64,000 bases of DNA from JAAXHV01 sp965207165 (GTDB lineage: Bacteria > Pseudomonadota > Gammaproteobacteria > Eutrophobiales > Eutrophobiaceae), in assembly GCA_965207165.1 (NCBI GenBank), contig OZ242265.1:4154001-4218000 (forward strand), read 5' to 3'. This document shows, in pieces, positions 1 through 7,840 of the stretch (positions are counted from its first letter, which is position 1; each line of letters begins with the position of its first letter). The position numbers and the translations under genes were made by a program. Below the pieces are notes generated by a model. It had not been told where the DNA came from. It saw only the letters and a list, made by a program, of their open reading frames with translations, and did no database searches.

Positions 1-1320
1 GCCTTCGGTGTGCTGGAAAAAATACTGCTTTAAGAAGGCGGTATCGCCCCTGGCCTCGCCCGGCCGGTCGAACCAGGCGCGTTTCACGGCCTGCCGGAGC
101 ATGCCGGCGATGAGTTCGGCCGTGTCGGTCAGGGCCTGGACCCGTCTGGAAAAATCGATGCGCACGGCGGCCGGCAGGGTGATGAGCGGGTAGGTTGTTT
201 CATACCAGCAACGGGCCTTCATTTTATCCATGTCATAACCGAACGCAAACAGGCGGAACTGGGCATCGTCAAGGCCCAGGCTGCGGTAGCGGCTCACCAC
301 CCTGGCGCAGACATGGCGCTCGCCGTTGTCGGTCATGCCCGGCCAGTGCCGGTAGCCGAGACCGCCGGGCTGGACGTGTTGGGGCAGGGTAATGCCGTTG
401 TTGTCCGTCAGGTAGGGGGTCAGGGGATGGCGCCAGGCGCCGCCGTAGTTTGTGCCGTAATTCCGGGTCTGGTAGCGTGTGGCGAGGCGGTCGGCTGCCT
501 CCCCGCACAGGTCGCAGCGTCCCCGGGCGCCCGTTATCCACCGGATCCGGATCCGGCGCGGCATGGCCCAGTACATCTGCAGGGGGTGACCGTCCGCCGG
601 CGTGGTCTCCCGGCCAGTGCCGTTTTCGCTGGTCCGGGTTTTGCCCAGCCAGGGAAAGATATCGGCCGGTGCGGTCCGGGCCGCATCGCCGGTCAGGGCG
701 TTAAGTTCCGGTTGCTCCAGGACGTTCAGCCAGAGGCGCCGCCACAGGTCGTTGGGCAGGTCGCTGCTCTCGTCCGGTATCACCAGCGTGGTCAGCGGTC
801 CGCCGCCGCGCAGCGATGTCCTGTGTCCCAGGCCGCCGCCGGGGGCGTTTACCTGCAGCGTAAACAGGGCCGTTGCCGCACAGCCCGGGCACAGCCGTTT
901 GACCCGTTCCCGTTTGACGAACAGATCGGTGTTCTGCCTGCGCGTGTTCCCGCCGGGCGCATCGATCAGCAGCTGTTCGACGGGCCTGGGCTCGGTCTTA
1001 AGCTCGTCGTAATCCTGCATGAATGCGCCCTGGCCGGCGTAGAGTTCGAAGGCATACGCAACCGGCTCGAAGCAGTCTTTGAGCTGTGCCGGCGATGGCG
1101 GCGCGACCAGCCGGTCCTGCCAGCGTTCGCGGTCCTCGGGGGTGGCACAGCTCTGCAGCAGCCCGATCAGGAACTGCATCAATGCCGCGTTGAAATCCGG
1201 CCGTTGCGCGTGAAGGCCGAGCACCGGGTCGCGGGTCTCCGTCAACTGCCAGGGTGCGATGGTGTCTGCCGCGCCGCTTTCTCGCCGCACAGGCAGCCAT
1301 GGGTCTGTTATCAGGTTCAT
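1..1320 (-). CDS. cas8e: Type I-E Cascade large subunit Cas8e (Cse1/CasA), 3' end beyond window
   Basis: This is the large subunit of the type I-E CRISPR surveillance complex, which recognises the PAM and recruits Cas3. The frame opens at an ATG (1318-1320) and stays open to the left edge, giving 440 codons of a family that usually has about 500. The opening MNLITDPWLPVRR and the block GHRTSLRGGGPLTTLV (residues 165-180) are typical of Cse1. Two CxxC pairs (CPGC at 144, CDLC at 269) could bind zinc. The rest of a I-E operon (cse2, cas7, cas5, cas6e, cas1, cas2) would be expected left of the window. cas3, which usually lies just upstream, is not there: the next 770 bases hold no gene I can recognise. 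It is therefore unknown whether the system is complete. Confidence 0.88.
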   Translation of the reverse strand, partial: MNLITDPWLPVRRESGAADTIAPWQLTETRDPVLGLHAQRPDFNAALMQFLIGLLQSCATPEDRERWQDRLVAPPSPAQLKDCFEPVAYAFELYAGQGAFMQDYDELKTEPRPVEQLLIDAPGGNTRRQNTDLFVKRERVKRLCPGCAATALFTLQVNAPGGGLGHRTSLRGGGPLTTLVIPDESSDLPNDLWRRLWLNVLEQPELNALTGDAARTAPADIFPWLGKTRTSENGTGRETTPADGHPLQMYWAMPRRIRIRWITGARGRCDLCGEAADRLATRYQTRNYGTNYGGAWRHPLTPYLTDNNGITLPQHVQPGGLGYRHWPGMTDNGERHVCARVVSRYRSLGLDDAQFRLFAFGYDMDKMKARCWYETTYPLITLPAAVRIDFSRRVQALTDTAELIAGMLRQAVKRAWFDRPGEARGDTAFLKQYFFQHTEG

Positions 1321-1357
1321 ACCGTCGCGTCCGCTCGATGGGTCAATCACTGTCCGT

Positions 1358-1376
1358 CAATACGAATACCGTATTG
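1358..1376. promoter_or_regulatory. Palindrome upstream of cas8e, possible operator
   Basis: Two 7-base arms, CAATACG and CGTATTG, surround a 5-base centre about 38 bases upstream of the cas8e start. On the minus strand an AT-rich TATACAAT-like stretch overlaps it and could be a -10 box. The position fits a promoter or operator for cas8e, but this rests on symmetry and position only. Confidence 0.25.
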
Positions 1377-2090
1377 TATAGCAAACAGACGGCTTTTTGC
1401 TCGTTACTCAGCGGCGCTGTCAGTTCCCGGTCGACCTCCCGATGGCGTGCCGTCGCGCCCCTGCGCAAGGTCCCGGGCATCGCCGCATGGGAGTCTCGCA
1501 ATAAGGCGGGATTGTGCACGGAACCCCGCGCCGGCCCTGATGGAAGATGCCCGGCCGCGGCCGCGGCCTTAACGGTAGCGAGATGCTGCGGGCAACCTGG
1601 ACGGTTAAGCGGTCCGTGCCCATGCCGTATGACGCGCCACCCCGTCGTAACAGGCCGGTTCAGGGCGCAGACGGGGTCCTGCCGGGTGCATGGCTTGGCG
1701 GGCGGGTCCGGGAATGCGCCAGGCCCGTCTCCCCGACGTCATGGCCGTGCCTGCGGTTGCCGGGGGCCGCCGCTCCCGCCGGTCCGACCAGCCGGCCGGT
1801 TTAAGCCGACATGCAGGCATCCCCACGCCTGGGCGCGGCCCGTGGTTCCTGCCCCGTGAGCGGGCCGGTTTGTGGGGAGAGGGCCATGCTGCGGGGTATC
1901 CGCCGGTCCGGCCGGTCAACGGCGGCAACCGGATAATGCTCTTGTTTCCCGGGAAATCCTGATACAATGGCCGCCAGCGGAAGTAGTGCTGTCATGCCGG
2001 TCCCGCCGCCTGTCTGGCGTTACGGGAACAGGTCTCGAACGGGCAACGGGTTAACCGGTTTGAAGTCGGATGTTGAACAACTCGGACAGG
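1377..2090. other. GC-rich stretch without a recognisable gene
   Basis: Open frames on both strands here look like chance frames in GC-rich DNA: they are rich in Arg, Pro and Gly and have no recognisable motif. cas3, which would be expected next to cas8e, is absent. Confidence 0.5.
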
Positions 2091-2207
2091 ATGAAAAACT
2101 ATCAGATCAGAGAGCAACGCAAGGCACAAAGCATCACGTATCTGATCAGGATAATCGTCATTGCCACCGCGTTTACTGGCGGCTATGTAACGTGCCTGAT
2201 GCTGTGA
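2091..2207 (+). CDS. Small single-pass membrane protein, 38 aa
   Basis: The frame starts MKNYQIREQRK and then has one hydrophobic stretch (YLIRIIVIATAFTGGYVTCL, about residues 17-36), an architecture of a small inner-membrane protein with a charged N-terminus in the cytoplasm. A weak purine-rich site (GGACAGG) directly precedes the ATG. The stop overlaps a second short frame (2206-2323) and a third follows at 2325, so this could be the start of a small plus-strand operon of plasmid or island type. I do not recognise the family. Its reality rests on the membrane segment and the packed arrangement. Confidence 0.35.
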   Translation: MKNYQIREQRKAQSITYLIRIIVIATAFTGGYVTCLML

Positions 2208-2324
2208 TGCGCGCCCGGCTTGAGCTCCCGCCTCCGGATCAGGGCAATAAGGTCGCCGCCGCTGTGAGGACGTTCGCCTGCCTGTTGGATGAGATGACTA
2301 CCGGCATCGGCCGCGCCCCCTGAC

Positions 2325-2564
2325 ATGACCCGGATTACGCAGCTGAAATCGCCTTATTATGTAATGGTGCGATTTGTTTCAACCGGCAAGGTATGCAGGC
2401 AAGCCGATGCCGTGGAGGATTCGGGTCAGTTTATCACATTGAAGCGAAAGGGGCTGCCGGTGTTTAAGGCGCCTAAATCACATATCCAGTCCATTGAATT
2501 TTCGGAAACTGAGGATTTCACCTCATCGACGGTAACGGCGCTAAAACCTTCAAAACCCGCCTGA
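2325..2564 (+). CDS. Hypothetical small protein, 79 aa, 3' end overlaps a prepilin relic
   Basis: The first 60 residues look protein-like (YYVMVRFVSTGKV, FITLKRKGLPVFKAP), suggesting a small beta-rich fold. I do not recognise the family. It follows the short frames at 2091-2323 with almost no gap. From 2426 on it overlaps, on the other strand, the frame of a clear prepilin, so both cannot be intact. Either this gene's tail or the prepilin's tail is out-of-context sequence joined by a deletion. Confidence 0.3.
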   Translation: MTRITQLKSPYYVMVRFVSTGKVCRQADAVEDSGQFITLKRKGLPVFKAPKSHIQSIEFSETEDFTSSTVTALKPSKPA

Positions 2565-2761
2565 TATCTGGCGATGTACGACGCGACGGCCTGGCTATAA
2601 AGAGCGATGTCCATGCCGAACGCCTCGGCAACTTCCATTTCGGTTTTCTCGATCTCGTGCTGGAGGGCAGTGAATCCCAGAACTGAGATGATGCCCAACG
2701 ATATCAAAAGCTCAAGGAATGAGAAACCGGCCTGGTTTTTTTTATTAAAACAACGCATCAC
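2426..2761 (-). pseudogene. Type IV prepilin, PilV/PilS-like N-terminal part
   Basis: The N-terminus has a canonical class III prepilin leader: a short basic leader, then the cleavage context QAG/FSFLE with Glu at mature position 5, then a hydrophobic stretch (LLISLGIISVLGFTAL). A helical segment and AVTVDEVKSS follow, as in PilV-like minor pilins of type IVb pili. At 111 residues it is far shorter than PilV proteins, and its last third overlaps a plus-strand frame, so I treat it as a truncated relic; a genuinely small pilin is possible. It contrasts with the pilins of the 17-36 kb locus, none of which has this leader. Processing would need a prepilin peptidase, which is not in the window. 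Confidence 0.55.
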
Positions 2762-2923
2762 TGGATCGCTGCCATAGCCAAAGAGGATTTACGACACCAT
2801 AAATGTTATAGCATCTAATATTTGAGATGGTGTTAATATTTTCCAATATGAAACGAGCCTGAACTAGCTCGTGTTCCCGTTCATGATACGAGGATGAAAA
2901 CGATCATGAATGCGAATGACTGA

Positions 2924-3223
2924 ATGAGTATCGACCAGGTGTGTGACTTTCTGTCGGGCGCACAGCGGGTGGCCATTGAGGTGGCTGGCGACAAGCTGAG
3001 CCGGGATGACTGGATACGGCGCACGGTGGTCAGGTTCAACTAGTCAGGCTACGGCAAGGCAAACCGGGGTGTGCTGATACGTTAACTGATGAAGGTGAGC
3101 GGGTATTCCCGTGCACAGGTGAAGCGGTTGATTGAACAGTACCGGGAGACCGGCGAATTAACGCCGCGGCACTGTACGGCCGGGAGCTTTGCCCTGCGTT
3201 ACACAAAGGCCGATATGCGCGGC
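2924..3223 (+). pseudogene. Relic of an integrase-core transposase, N-terminal part
   Basis: Read in one frame this gives MSIDQVCDFLSGAQRVAIEV, then an amber stop at 3041-3043, then SGYGKANRGVLIR, an ochre stop at 3083-3085, then KVSGYSRAQVKRLIEQYRET and FALRYTKADMR. This pattern (helical N-terminus, a conserved YSRAQV-RLI-QY-ETG block, then the YT-D segment) is what I know from IS481/ISNCY-like integrase-core transposases of proteobacteria. Two in-frame stops and loss of the catalytic domain make it a dead fragment. Confidence 0.5.
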
Positions 3224-3282
3224 AACCCCAAGGGCTGTATCCATATCGGTTCTCCAGGCCGCCAACCAGGATCAGCGCCAGG

Positions 3283-3393
3283 TCAGCCGTCGGTATGGGT
3301 GCGCTGGCGGCGGTTTTGGGTCCGGGCTACATAGAGCATGGCCAGGACACCGACAACGAGTACGGTAGCGGCAGTCAGAAAAGCAAGGTTCAT
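3283..3393 (-). CDS. Tiny membrane protein, 36 aa
   Basis: The frame begins MNLAFLTAATVLVVGVLAML and ends in a basic tail (RTQNRRQRTHTDG), i.e. one membrane span with a positive cytoplasmic end. Its ATG lies 4 bases after the stop of the gene upstream, and a strong Shine-Dalgarno sequence (GGAGGA) is embedded in that gene's last codons, which supports translation of both. The family is not known to me. The pair resembles the small membrane genes of plasmids and islands. Translational coupling is inferred from the spacing. Confidence 0.45.
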   Translation of the reverse strand: MNLAFLTAATVLVVGVLAMLYVARTQNRRQRTHTDG

Positions 3394-3397
3394 GTTG

Positions 3398-3565
3398 TCA
3401 TTCCTCCAAGTTGCAGGCCCAGACCAAGGCTAGGCCGGCCAGTACGCCCAGACCTGCTAACCACGGATCAGCACCCTGGAACAAGCCGCCAATAAGACTG
3501 GCCGCAGCCAGGATCAACCCGAACCGGCGCCCATCCTCGCGCACGTTGGTCTGGTTGAGTTTCAT
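3398..3565 (-). CDS. Small two-span membrane protein, 55 aa
   Basis: I chose the ATG at 3563-3565 (MKLNQTNVREDGRRFG); an in-frame start 24 bases further upstream is less likely. Two hydrophobic stretches follow (LILAAASLIGGLF and WLAGLGVLAGLALVWAC), with ADP between them, so the protein should form a membrane hairpin. It ends NLEE, and these last codons carry the ribosome binding site of the 36-residue gene downstream. I do not recognise the family. Confidence 0.5.
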   Translation of the reverse strand: MKLNQTNVREDGRRFGLILAAASLIGGLFQGADPWLAGLGVLAGLALVWACNLEE

Positions 3566-3757
3566 CTTCTGAAGTATAGCACAGGGCACCCATCAGGTTA
3601 TAAGAAACAGGGCCGGATCGCAGACCTCGCCCTATTGCACGCTGCCGGCCTTGCGCACTTGAAGACAACCTATGGCTATGCACACGTGCGATGCTGTGGG
3701 TTGATTTGCCCGGTTGATAACATCCACGTGCCTGCACTGCAGCACAAGCCACAAACA

Positions 3758-4063
3758 CTACAAAAAATCCTTTCCGGCGTGGTCTCGGAACACCTCCACG
3801 TCCCGGATATATCTCACTACCGTTTCAGGGTTGCTGTGCCGCGTGATTTCCATGATCTTGTCGAGACGCGCATTGTGAACAGCCGCACTGGTCACAAAGC
3901 CTGCACGCAGTGACTGGCCGGAAATCTCACCAGGGTTAAGACCAATGGTCCTGGCATAGTGCTTCAACAGCCGGGGAATATCCGTATGATGCAAAGGACG
4001 CCCACGTAACCCACTGCCACGTTTCATCGTTTGAAATGCTGCTATATCCAATCGGCAATGCAT
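3758..4063 (-). pseudogene. Tyrosine recombinase, C-terminal fragment
   Basis: This is the catalytic end of a phage-integrase-type recombinase. GQSLRAGFVTSAAV carries a box II Arg, ITRHSNPETVVRYIRD carries the His and the likely nucleophilic Tyr, and the end DHAGKDFL is usual for this group. The N-terminal and central parts, with the first catalytic Arg, are missing; upstream the frame runs into unrelated sequence that belongs to a DUF4365-like gene in another frame. It is a remnant left by a deletion or by replacement during island turnover. Confidence 0.6.
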
Positions 4064-4544
4064 TAACAGTATTAGTTATCCATTCGATTAAATCACTGCT
4101 ATGGTCATCCTGATCGGTGAAACTGATGCTCATCATTGATTGATTTGTTGGTTTGCCATCAACACTGACTTTGCGCCCGCGCTTCAGGGAGCGTTCAATC
4201 AAATCCTTCCAAAAGTGACAAGCATAGATGTAGTGTCTATTACCCTTTTTGTTGTAATGGAATAGAACGACAAAACACGGCAGTTCATTATTTGCAAATT
4301 CTAGAGCGTTACTGAGTTTTATTCTCGTTTTTGCAGATTTGTTGCCGGTGGATATAACCTGAACCCAAACCGGCCTTAGAGCAGGCACTTTATCAGCAAG
4401 TAATTTTTCTGACTCGGGTGCCGGAATTTCAATTATAAAATCCCAGCCATGATCATCTTCCAAAGAAGGGTTACAAGTAATATTCTTTTCCGAACAAAGA
4501 AATCTGAACTGATTCTGGGCAGGACGTCCTGACCGTTGATTCAT
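3936..4544 (-). pseudogene. DUF4365-like protein, truncated and run into the recombinase relic
   Basis: Residues 1 to about 150 look like a DUF4365-type nuclease-like domain: an N-terminal LEDDHGWDFIIEIP block, then VWVQVISTGNKSAKTRIKL and a beta strand/helix series ending in HFWKDLIERSLKRGRK. DUF4365 proteins occur in defence islands and are suspected nucleases. From about 4080 the frame runs, in the wrong phase, through the recombinase fragment, so the true C-terminus is lost. I take it as a decayed defence gene; a short functional version cannot be excluded. Base composition is lower in GC than the neighbours, suggesting transfer. Confidence 0.5.
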
Positions 4545-4639
4545 TCAATACCTCACCTGCAAATAGTAGACTTCAGCATTGTTGCGTTTGACCTCCACCG
4601 GAAAAATAACAATACATGCGTATCCATCCAGATTGTCTC

Positions 4640-4835
4640 CAGCAACACATGCATATAGGGGCATTTTAGCAACGGGGTATCGCCATCATTGTCGATGACA
4701 TTGACCCCAGCCCTTCCCGCCGCGGGCGATAAGCAGCCGGGCGCAGCCGATATCGGCCTGAAACGCCGCCAGGTGCAACGGCATCCAGCACCGGCTGTCG
4801 AGATCATTCACCTGGGCGTCGGCGTCATTGATCGT
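4640..4835 (-). pseudogene. Ankyrin-repeat gene relic, frameshifted
   Basis: On the minus strand one frame reads VNDLDSRCWMPLHLAAFQAD, then GCARLLIARGG, which is a textbook ankyrin unit (PLHLAA, LLIARG). After a frame change near 4720 the next frame gives GVNVIDNDGDTPLL, the start of the next unit. No start or long frame remains. This is a fragment of an ankyrin-repeat protein. Confidence 0.5.
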
Positions 4836-4909
4836 TTTCCGGACACCGATTGCAAAGCATAGGTGACTGGATATATCAATACGTTACAGCAGGATTTTTC
4901 GTTAACATG

Positions 4910-5770
4910 CTACCGTGGTCGGGGTCCGACAATACTTTTAGGGTTTAAATTGGCCGTACGCAACGCCCGCTTTACGTCCCGAAACACATCACCGTAGGCC
5001 GGCAGATCTATCATTTGTAGAGATAGGCGATTAGTCCAGAGTCGGCCAAGCCGCTCTTCTTTTCCAGCTATATTCTCCATAACGTCTTTTGTGGTACGCT
5101 GTCTGAATGCCAATTTGGTTTCCAAATCAGGAAGCATCCCTGCAAGCCGGAAATCATGGTGATTTAACAGATACCAAAGATCGTACAGGTCGCGGGGTTC
5201 ATTTCGCTTCCTGTCACTCAGTGCTGTAATTTTCTCCACAACAATCTCTTCAAGGCTGTAAACGTTTACAGTTGGTCCCTCCGGCAAGTCGTTGGACATG
5301 TCATATTGGCGGAGCATGGGGCGTTCATGTAACGGATAACAGAATGTCTCATCTATCCTGATGTCGACCTTCACATCGTTCGTTGCGGGTAGCGGCCCCT
5401 GGTAGCGCAGAAAAAGAGTGTGGCTGTTCCTGCCTTGCTCGTGTTTTTTCCCCTTAAAATCGATATGTACCCCGCTGTCTGTTTCAACAGCAGCATAGAT
5501 TTCGTTAAATCCTGCCAGGATATCTTCCAGAGTAGTCGGTTCGGTCAAGGTAAAATCCATATCTTCTGAAAACCGGTAACCCTTGAACCAGCAACGCCGA
5601 AGCGCCGTGCCGCCTTTGAAAGCCAGTCTATCGCGCAATGGATGTTTACCCAGGCCAGCCAGAAACCATGCCAGCACGTAGTCGCGCTCGATGACGGGTT
5701 CCGGTATTCGTTTTCCGCTTTCCTTTGCCAGCGAAGTTGCTACCAGAGAGATATTTCGTTGCGGTATCAT
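4910..5770 (-). CDS. abiEii: AbiEii-type nucleotidyltransferase toxin
   Basis: This is the toxin of a type IV toxin-antitoxin/abortive infection pair. The family transfers nucleotides to an RNA target and arrests growth or blocks phage. Motifs seen: AFKGGTALRRC (about residue 50) followed by YRFSEDMDFTL, which holds the GG and D-x-D residues of the nucleotidyltransferase site, and VEKITALSDRKRNEPRDLYD further on, the usual helical motif of the family. Length (286 aa) is normal. Its ATG overlaps the stop of abiEi by one base (TGATG), which indicates translational coupling and co-expression. It seems intact. Confidence 0.85.
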   Translation of the reverse strand: MIPQRNISLVATSLAKESGKRIPEPVIERDYVLAWFLAGLGKHPLRDRLAFKGGTALRRCWFKGYRFSEDMDFTLTEPTTLEDILAGFNEIYAAVETDSGVHIDFKGKKHEQGRNSHTLFLRYQGPLPATNDVKVDIRIDETFCYPLHERPMLRQYDMSNDLPEGPTVNVYSLEEIVVEKITALSDRKRNEPRDLYDLWYLLNHHDFRLAGMLPDLETKLAFRQRTTKDVMENIAGKEERLGRLWTNRLSLQMIDLPAYGDVFRDVKRALRTANLNPKSIVGPRPR

Positions 5771-6606
5771 CAGCCATACCTCACGACATCCAGTTCCTCA
5801 GGTGATACGTTCAGTTGCAGGCGCCAGCGCGCCAAGTGCGGACCTTCAGCCGGCAGCAGCGGATCAAGGCGCTGATACGTCTGCGTCAGCATGGTGCGAA
5901 GATATTCGAGCACACTGGGACTTGCAAGACCATAACATTCAAGCAGGTAGCCAAGCCGGCGCACGACGGCCCCCACGCCCAGACGGCGGGCATAGTCCAC
6001 AAGGCACTCCGCGTTCAATGCCTCACGCGCCATCCACATCCCTTTGGCCACCTCCGTGATGCCGCCGGCATGGATCGGGCGCCGCAAACAGTCAATGATC
6101 GTACGTTGCATATCGCTGACAATCACAGAGCGCTGTTTATCTACCCAGTGCTTCGTTGTCCCGAACATCTGTGCATCGTTGACATGAATGAACCTGAACG
6201 GGTAACCGCCGACCGTCTGCGGGCGCAACCGTTTCGTACATGTCACATGCATCGTCAGCATAGGCTGCGTCACCATGCGATGTAGCTCAAGCGCCGCGCC
6301 ATGCGAGATGAAGTAGCGGTTCGGCTTCACCATCTCCTGTGCGATAAGATAAGGGTTGTCGACATGTTCACGAGCCCGGCCCAGATGAAACGGCACCAGG
6401 TTGTACAGTCCGGGCTTCAGGCGCGTCACCAGCCCCCGCTTGATTGACTTGTGGACAAGATTACTGGCCGCATTGTGTGACAGGCCGGTGATGGACACCA
6501 CGTCGTCCAGTGTAAACGTCGAACGTCCCCGCTCATTCAGTTCGGTAATCATCTGAGCGGCCCTTGGCCCCAACGTCTTGAACTGTATATTATAAAGTTT
6601 GCTCAT
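5770..6606 (-). CDS. abiEi: AbiEi-type antitoxin with N-terminal winged helix
   Basis: This is the antitoxin partner of the downstream AbiEii toxin and probable repressor of its own operon, as in other AbiE systems. The first 70 residues form a helix-turn-helix typical of AbiEi (TLDDVVSITGLSHNAASNLV then KRGLVTRLKPGLYNLVP). The rest is the C-terminal domain with NRYFISHGAALELHRM and the conserved D-x-x-R-T-I-I-D segment (SDMQRTIIDCLRRP), usual in this family. The length of 278 aa is normal. An AT-rich stretch (6607-6660) just upstream is the likely promoter region. Confidence 0.83.
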   Translation of the reverse strand: MSKLYNIQFKTLGPRAAQMITELNERGRSTFTLDDVVSITGLSHNAASNLVHKSIKRGLVTRLKPGLYNLVPFHLGRAREHVDNPYLIAQEMVKPNRYFISHGAALELHRMVTQPMLTMHVTCTKRLRPQTVGGYPFRFIHVNDAQMFGTTKHWVDKQRSVIVSDMQRTIIDCLRRPIHAGGITEVAKGMWMAREALNAECLVDYARRLGVGAVVRRLGYLLECYGLASPSVLEYLRTMLTQTYQRLDPLLPAEGPHLARWRLQLNVSPEELDVVRYG

Positions 6607-7430
6607 AGCATCACTCAGTAAGTAATATACTGTCCATAAAATATAATATAAGTTATACTTACCGTCAAAACTATTTCTTTATCGATGATATACCTATGAA
6701 TAATTATAACAGACGATGATCCTGTCGTTCCATAGGACCAAGTCACGGTCTTCGGCTAAGAGCAGTGTGTGCCTCATATTGTCATCTGCGACAGTGTTTC
6801 CGTTGAATTTCAGCAGTATGGTCGTATCGCCTTCAAGTTCCCGTATTGTGGTGGAACCTACCGCATTTACGCGGCAAGTCATGCTTTGACCGGGGCTCCA
6901 TGCCGGGGTAAGATTGCCGGTACCCGGATAAGTCCGATTAATGACATAACATGGCTGAAACCTTTGCCGAATTTGACCCTGCAACGGACCTAACTAGCCA
7001 GGCCATAAGGTACATCCATTGATTGCCTACGCTGACTTTACTGACTATGAAAAAATCATTACGCGGGACTATAATTGGGAGAAAGTCTTTAAACCCGTCT
7101 TTCGGCGAAAGACTTTTGTTCAAGAGTCATTTTGCTGGATTTAGCCGATTCGCAACGATATCGCGCACAATCGAATTATCACTTCGGATGATAAGTTGTA
7201 TCTCAATGCCGCGGGAAAAAATATTGACAGCAATTAATTTTCAATAGGACAGACTGCCAGACAGGGCCGTTGCAAAACCCGGATTCTGACTTTGTCTACT
7301 AATATCAGTGTTGAAGCAAGGGTCCAGTAGTTTCTTATTCACGACACTACGGAAAGAAAAATTGAGAGGTAGAACCTGCTAGCCTCACGCTGACCAGAGA
7401 GGATTCAAATTCACACCCTTGACCAGTTCG
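6607..7430. other. Gene-free stretch with possible decayed coding traces
   Basis: About 820 bases with no convincing gene. An AT-rich part (6607-6720) probably holds the abiE promoter. On the minus strand 6694-6900 reads protein-like (RELEGDTTILLKFNGNTV) without a recognisable family or a good start, and may be the tail of a lost gene. The remainder shows nothing I can name. Confidence 0.35.
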
Positions 7431-7437
7431 CCCTGAT

Positions 7438-7720
7438 TCGCCTGGGAGCAGTTGTCCTATGCCGGACACCAACTAGCGCTGGCCGCGCTTCATTGCCTTG
7501 GTGGATCAAGAAAGGGGACAGGGCCAGGGAAAGCGTGAGCTGCGCATTGAACAACAGCTGCCGGGGAGGACCGAAGGCGGCAAATTCGCTGCCTTCCTGG
7601 TGATTGACAACCTGACAAACCCGCTGGACGATGACCGGGGAACACTACGCCAGGTCAACCTTCCCGGCTATGGGGCGCGCGGCGCCGGGCCCGCATCACG
7701 CCGCAGCGATACGTCCGGTT
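7438..7720 (+). pseudogene. TonB-dependent (Oar-like) receptor, C-terminal fragment
   Basis: The plus-strand frame after 7484 reads RWPRFIALVDQERGQGQG, then a block RELRIEQQLPGRTEG, KFAAFLVIDNLTNPLDDD and TLRQVNLPGYG. The order 'D-x-x-x-x-Q-x-LP ... KF-x-x-F-x-D-I-x-N-L-x-N-L-I-x-D-D-x-G-x-x-R-Q' is what I know from the C-terminal barrel of Oar-like TonB receptors. A stop (TAG) lies directly upstream and there is no start, so it is a fragment. A piece that fits the N-terminal end of the same family lies at 10.2-10.5 kb on the same strand, but in the wrong order for a simple interruption. Confidence 0.4.
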
Positions 7721-7840
7721 CTGAGTTGCCAGCGCACTGCCTCCACACGTGGGAGCGCCTCCGCCGGATTCCTGCAGCTGCCGGCGGCAGAGGCTGTGGA
7801 CGTGACTGTGCTGTTAACGGTTATCGGTTGCATTGGCCGG

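Noticed and set aside
313..1572. A 419-codon open frame on the plus strand
   Set aside because: It is the antisense of cas8e, rich in Arg/Gly/Val with no family signal; the minus strand carries the clear Cse1 sequence.
7400..7425. A gagaggattcaaa string like the end of tRNA-Arg, possible attachment site
   Set aside because: Match to the tRNA 3' end covers only about 11 bases with a mismatch and lies on a different context; chance similarity.
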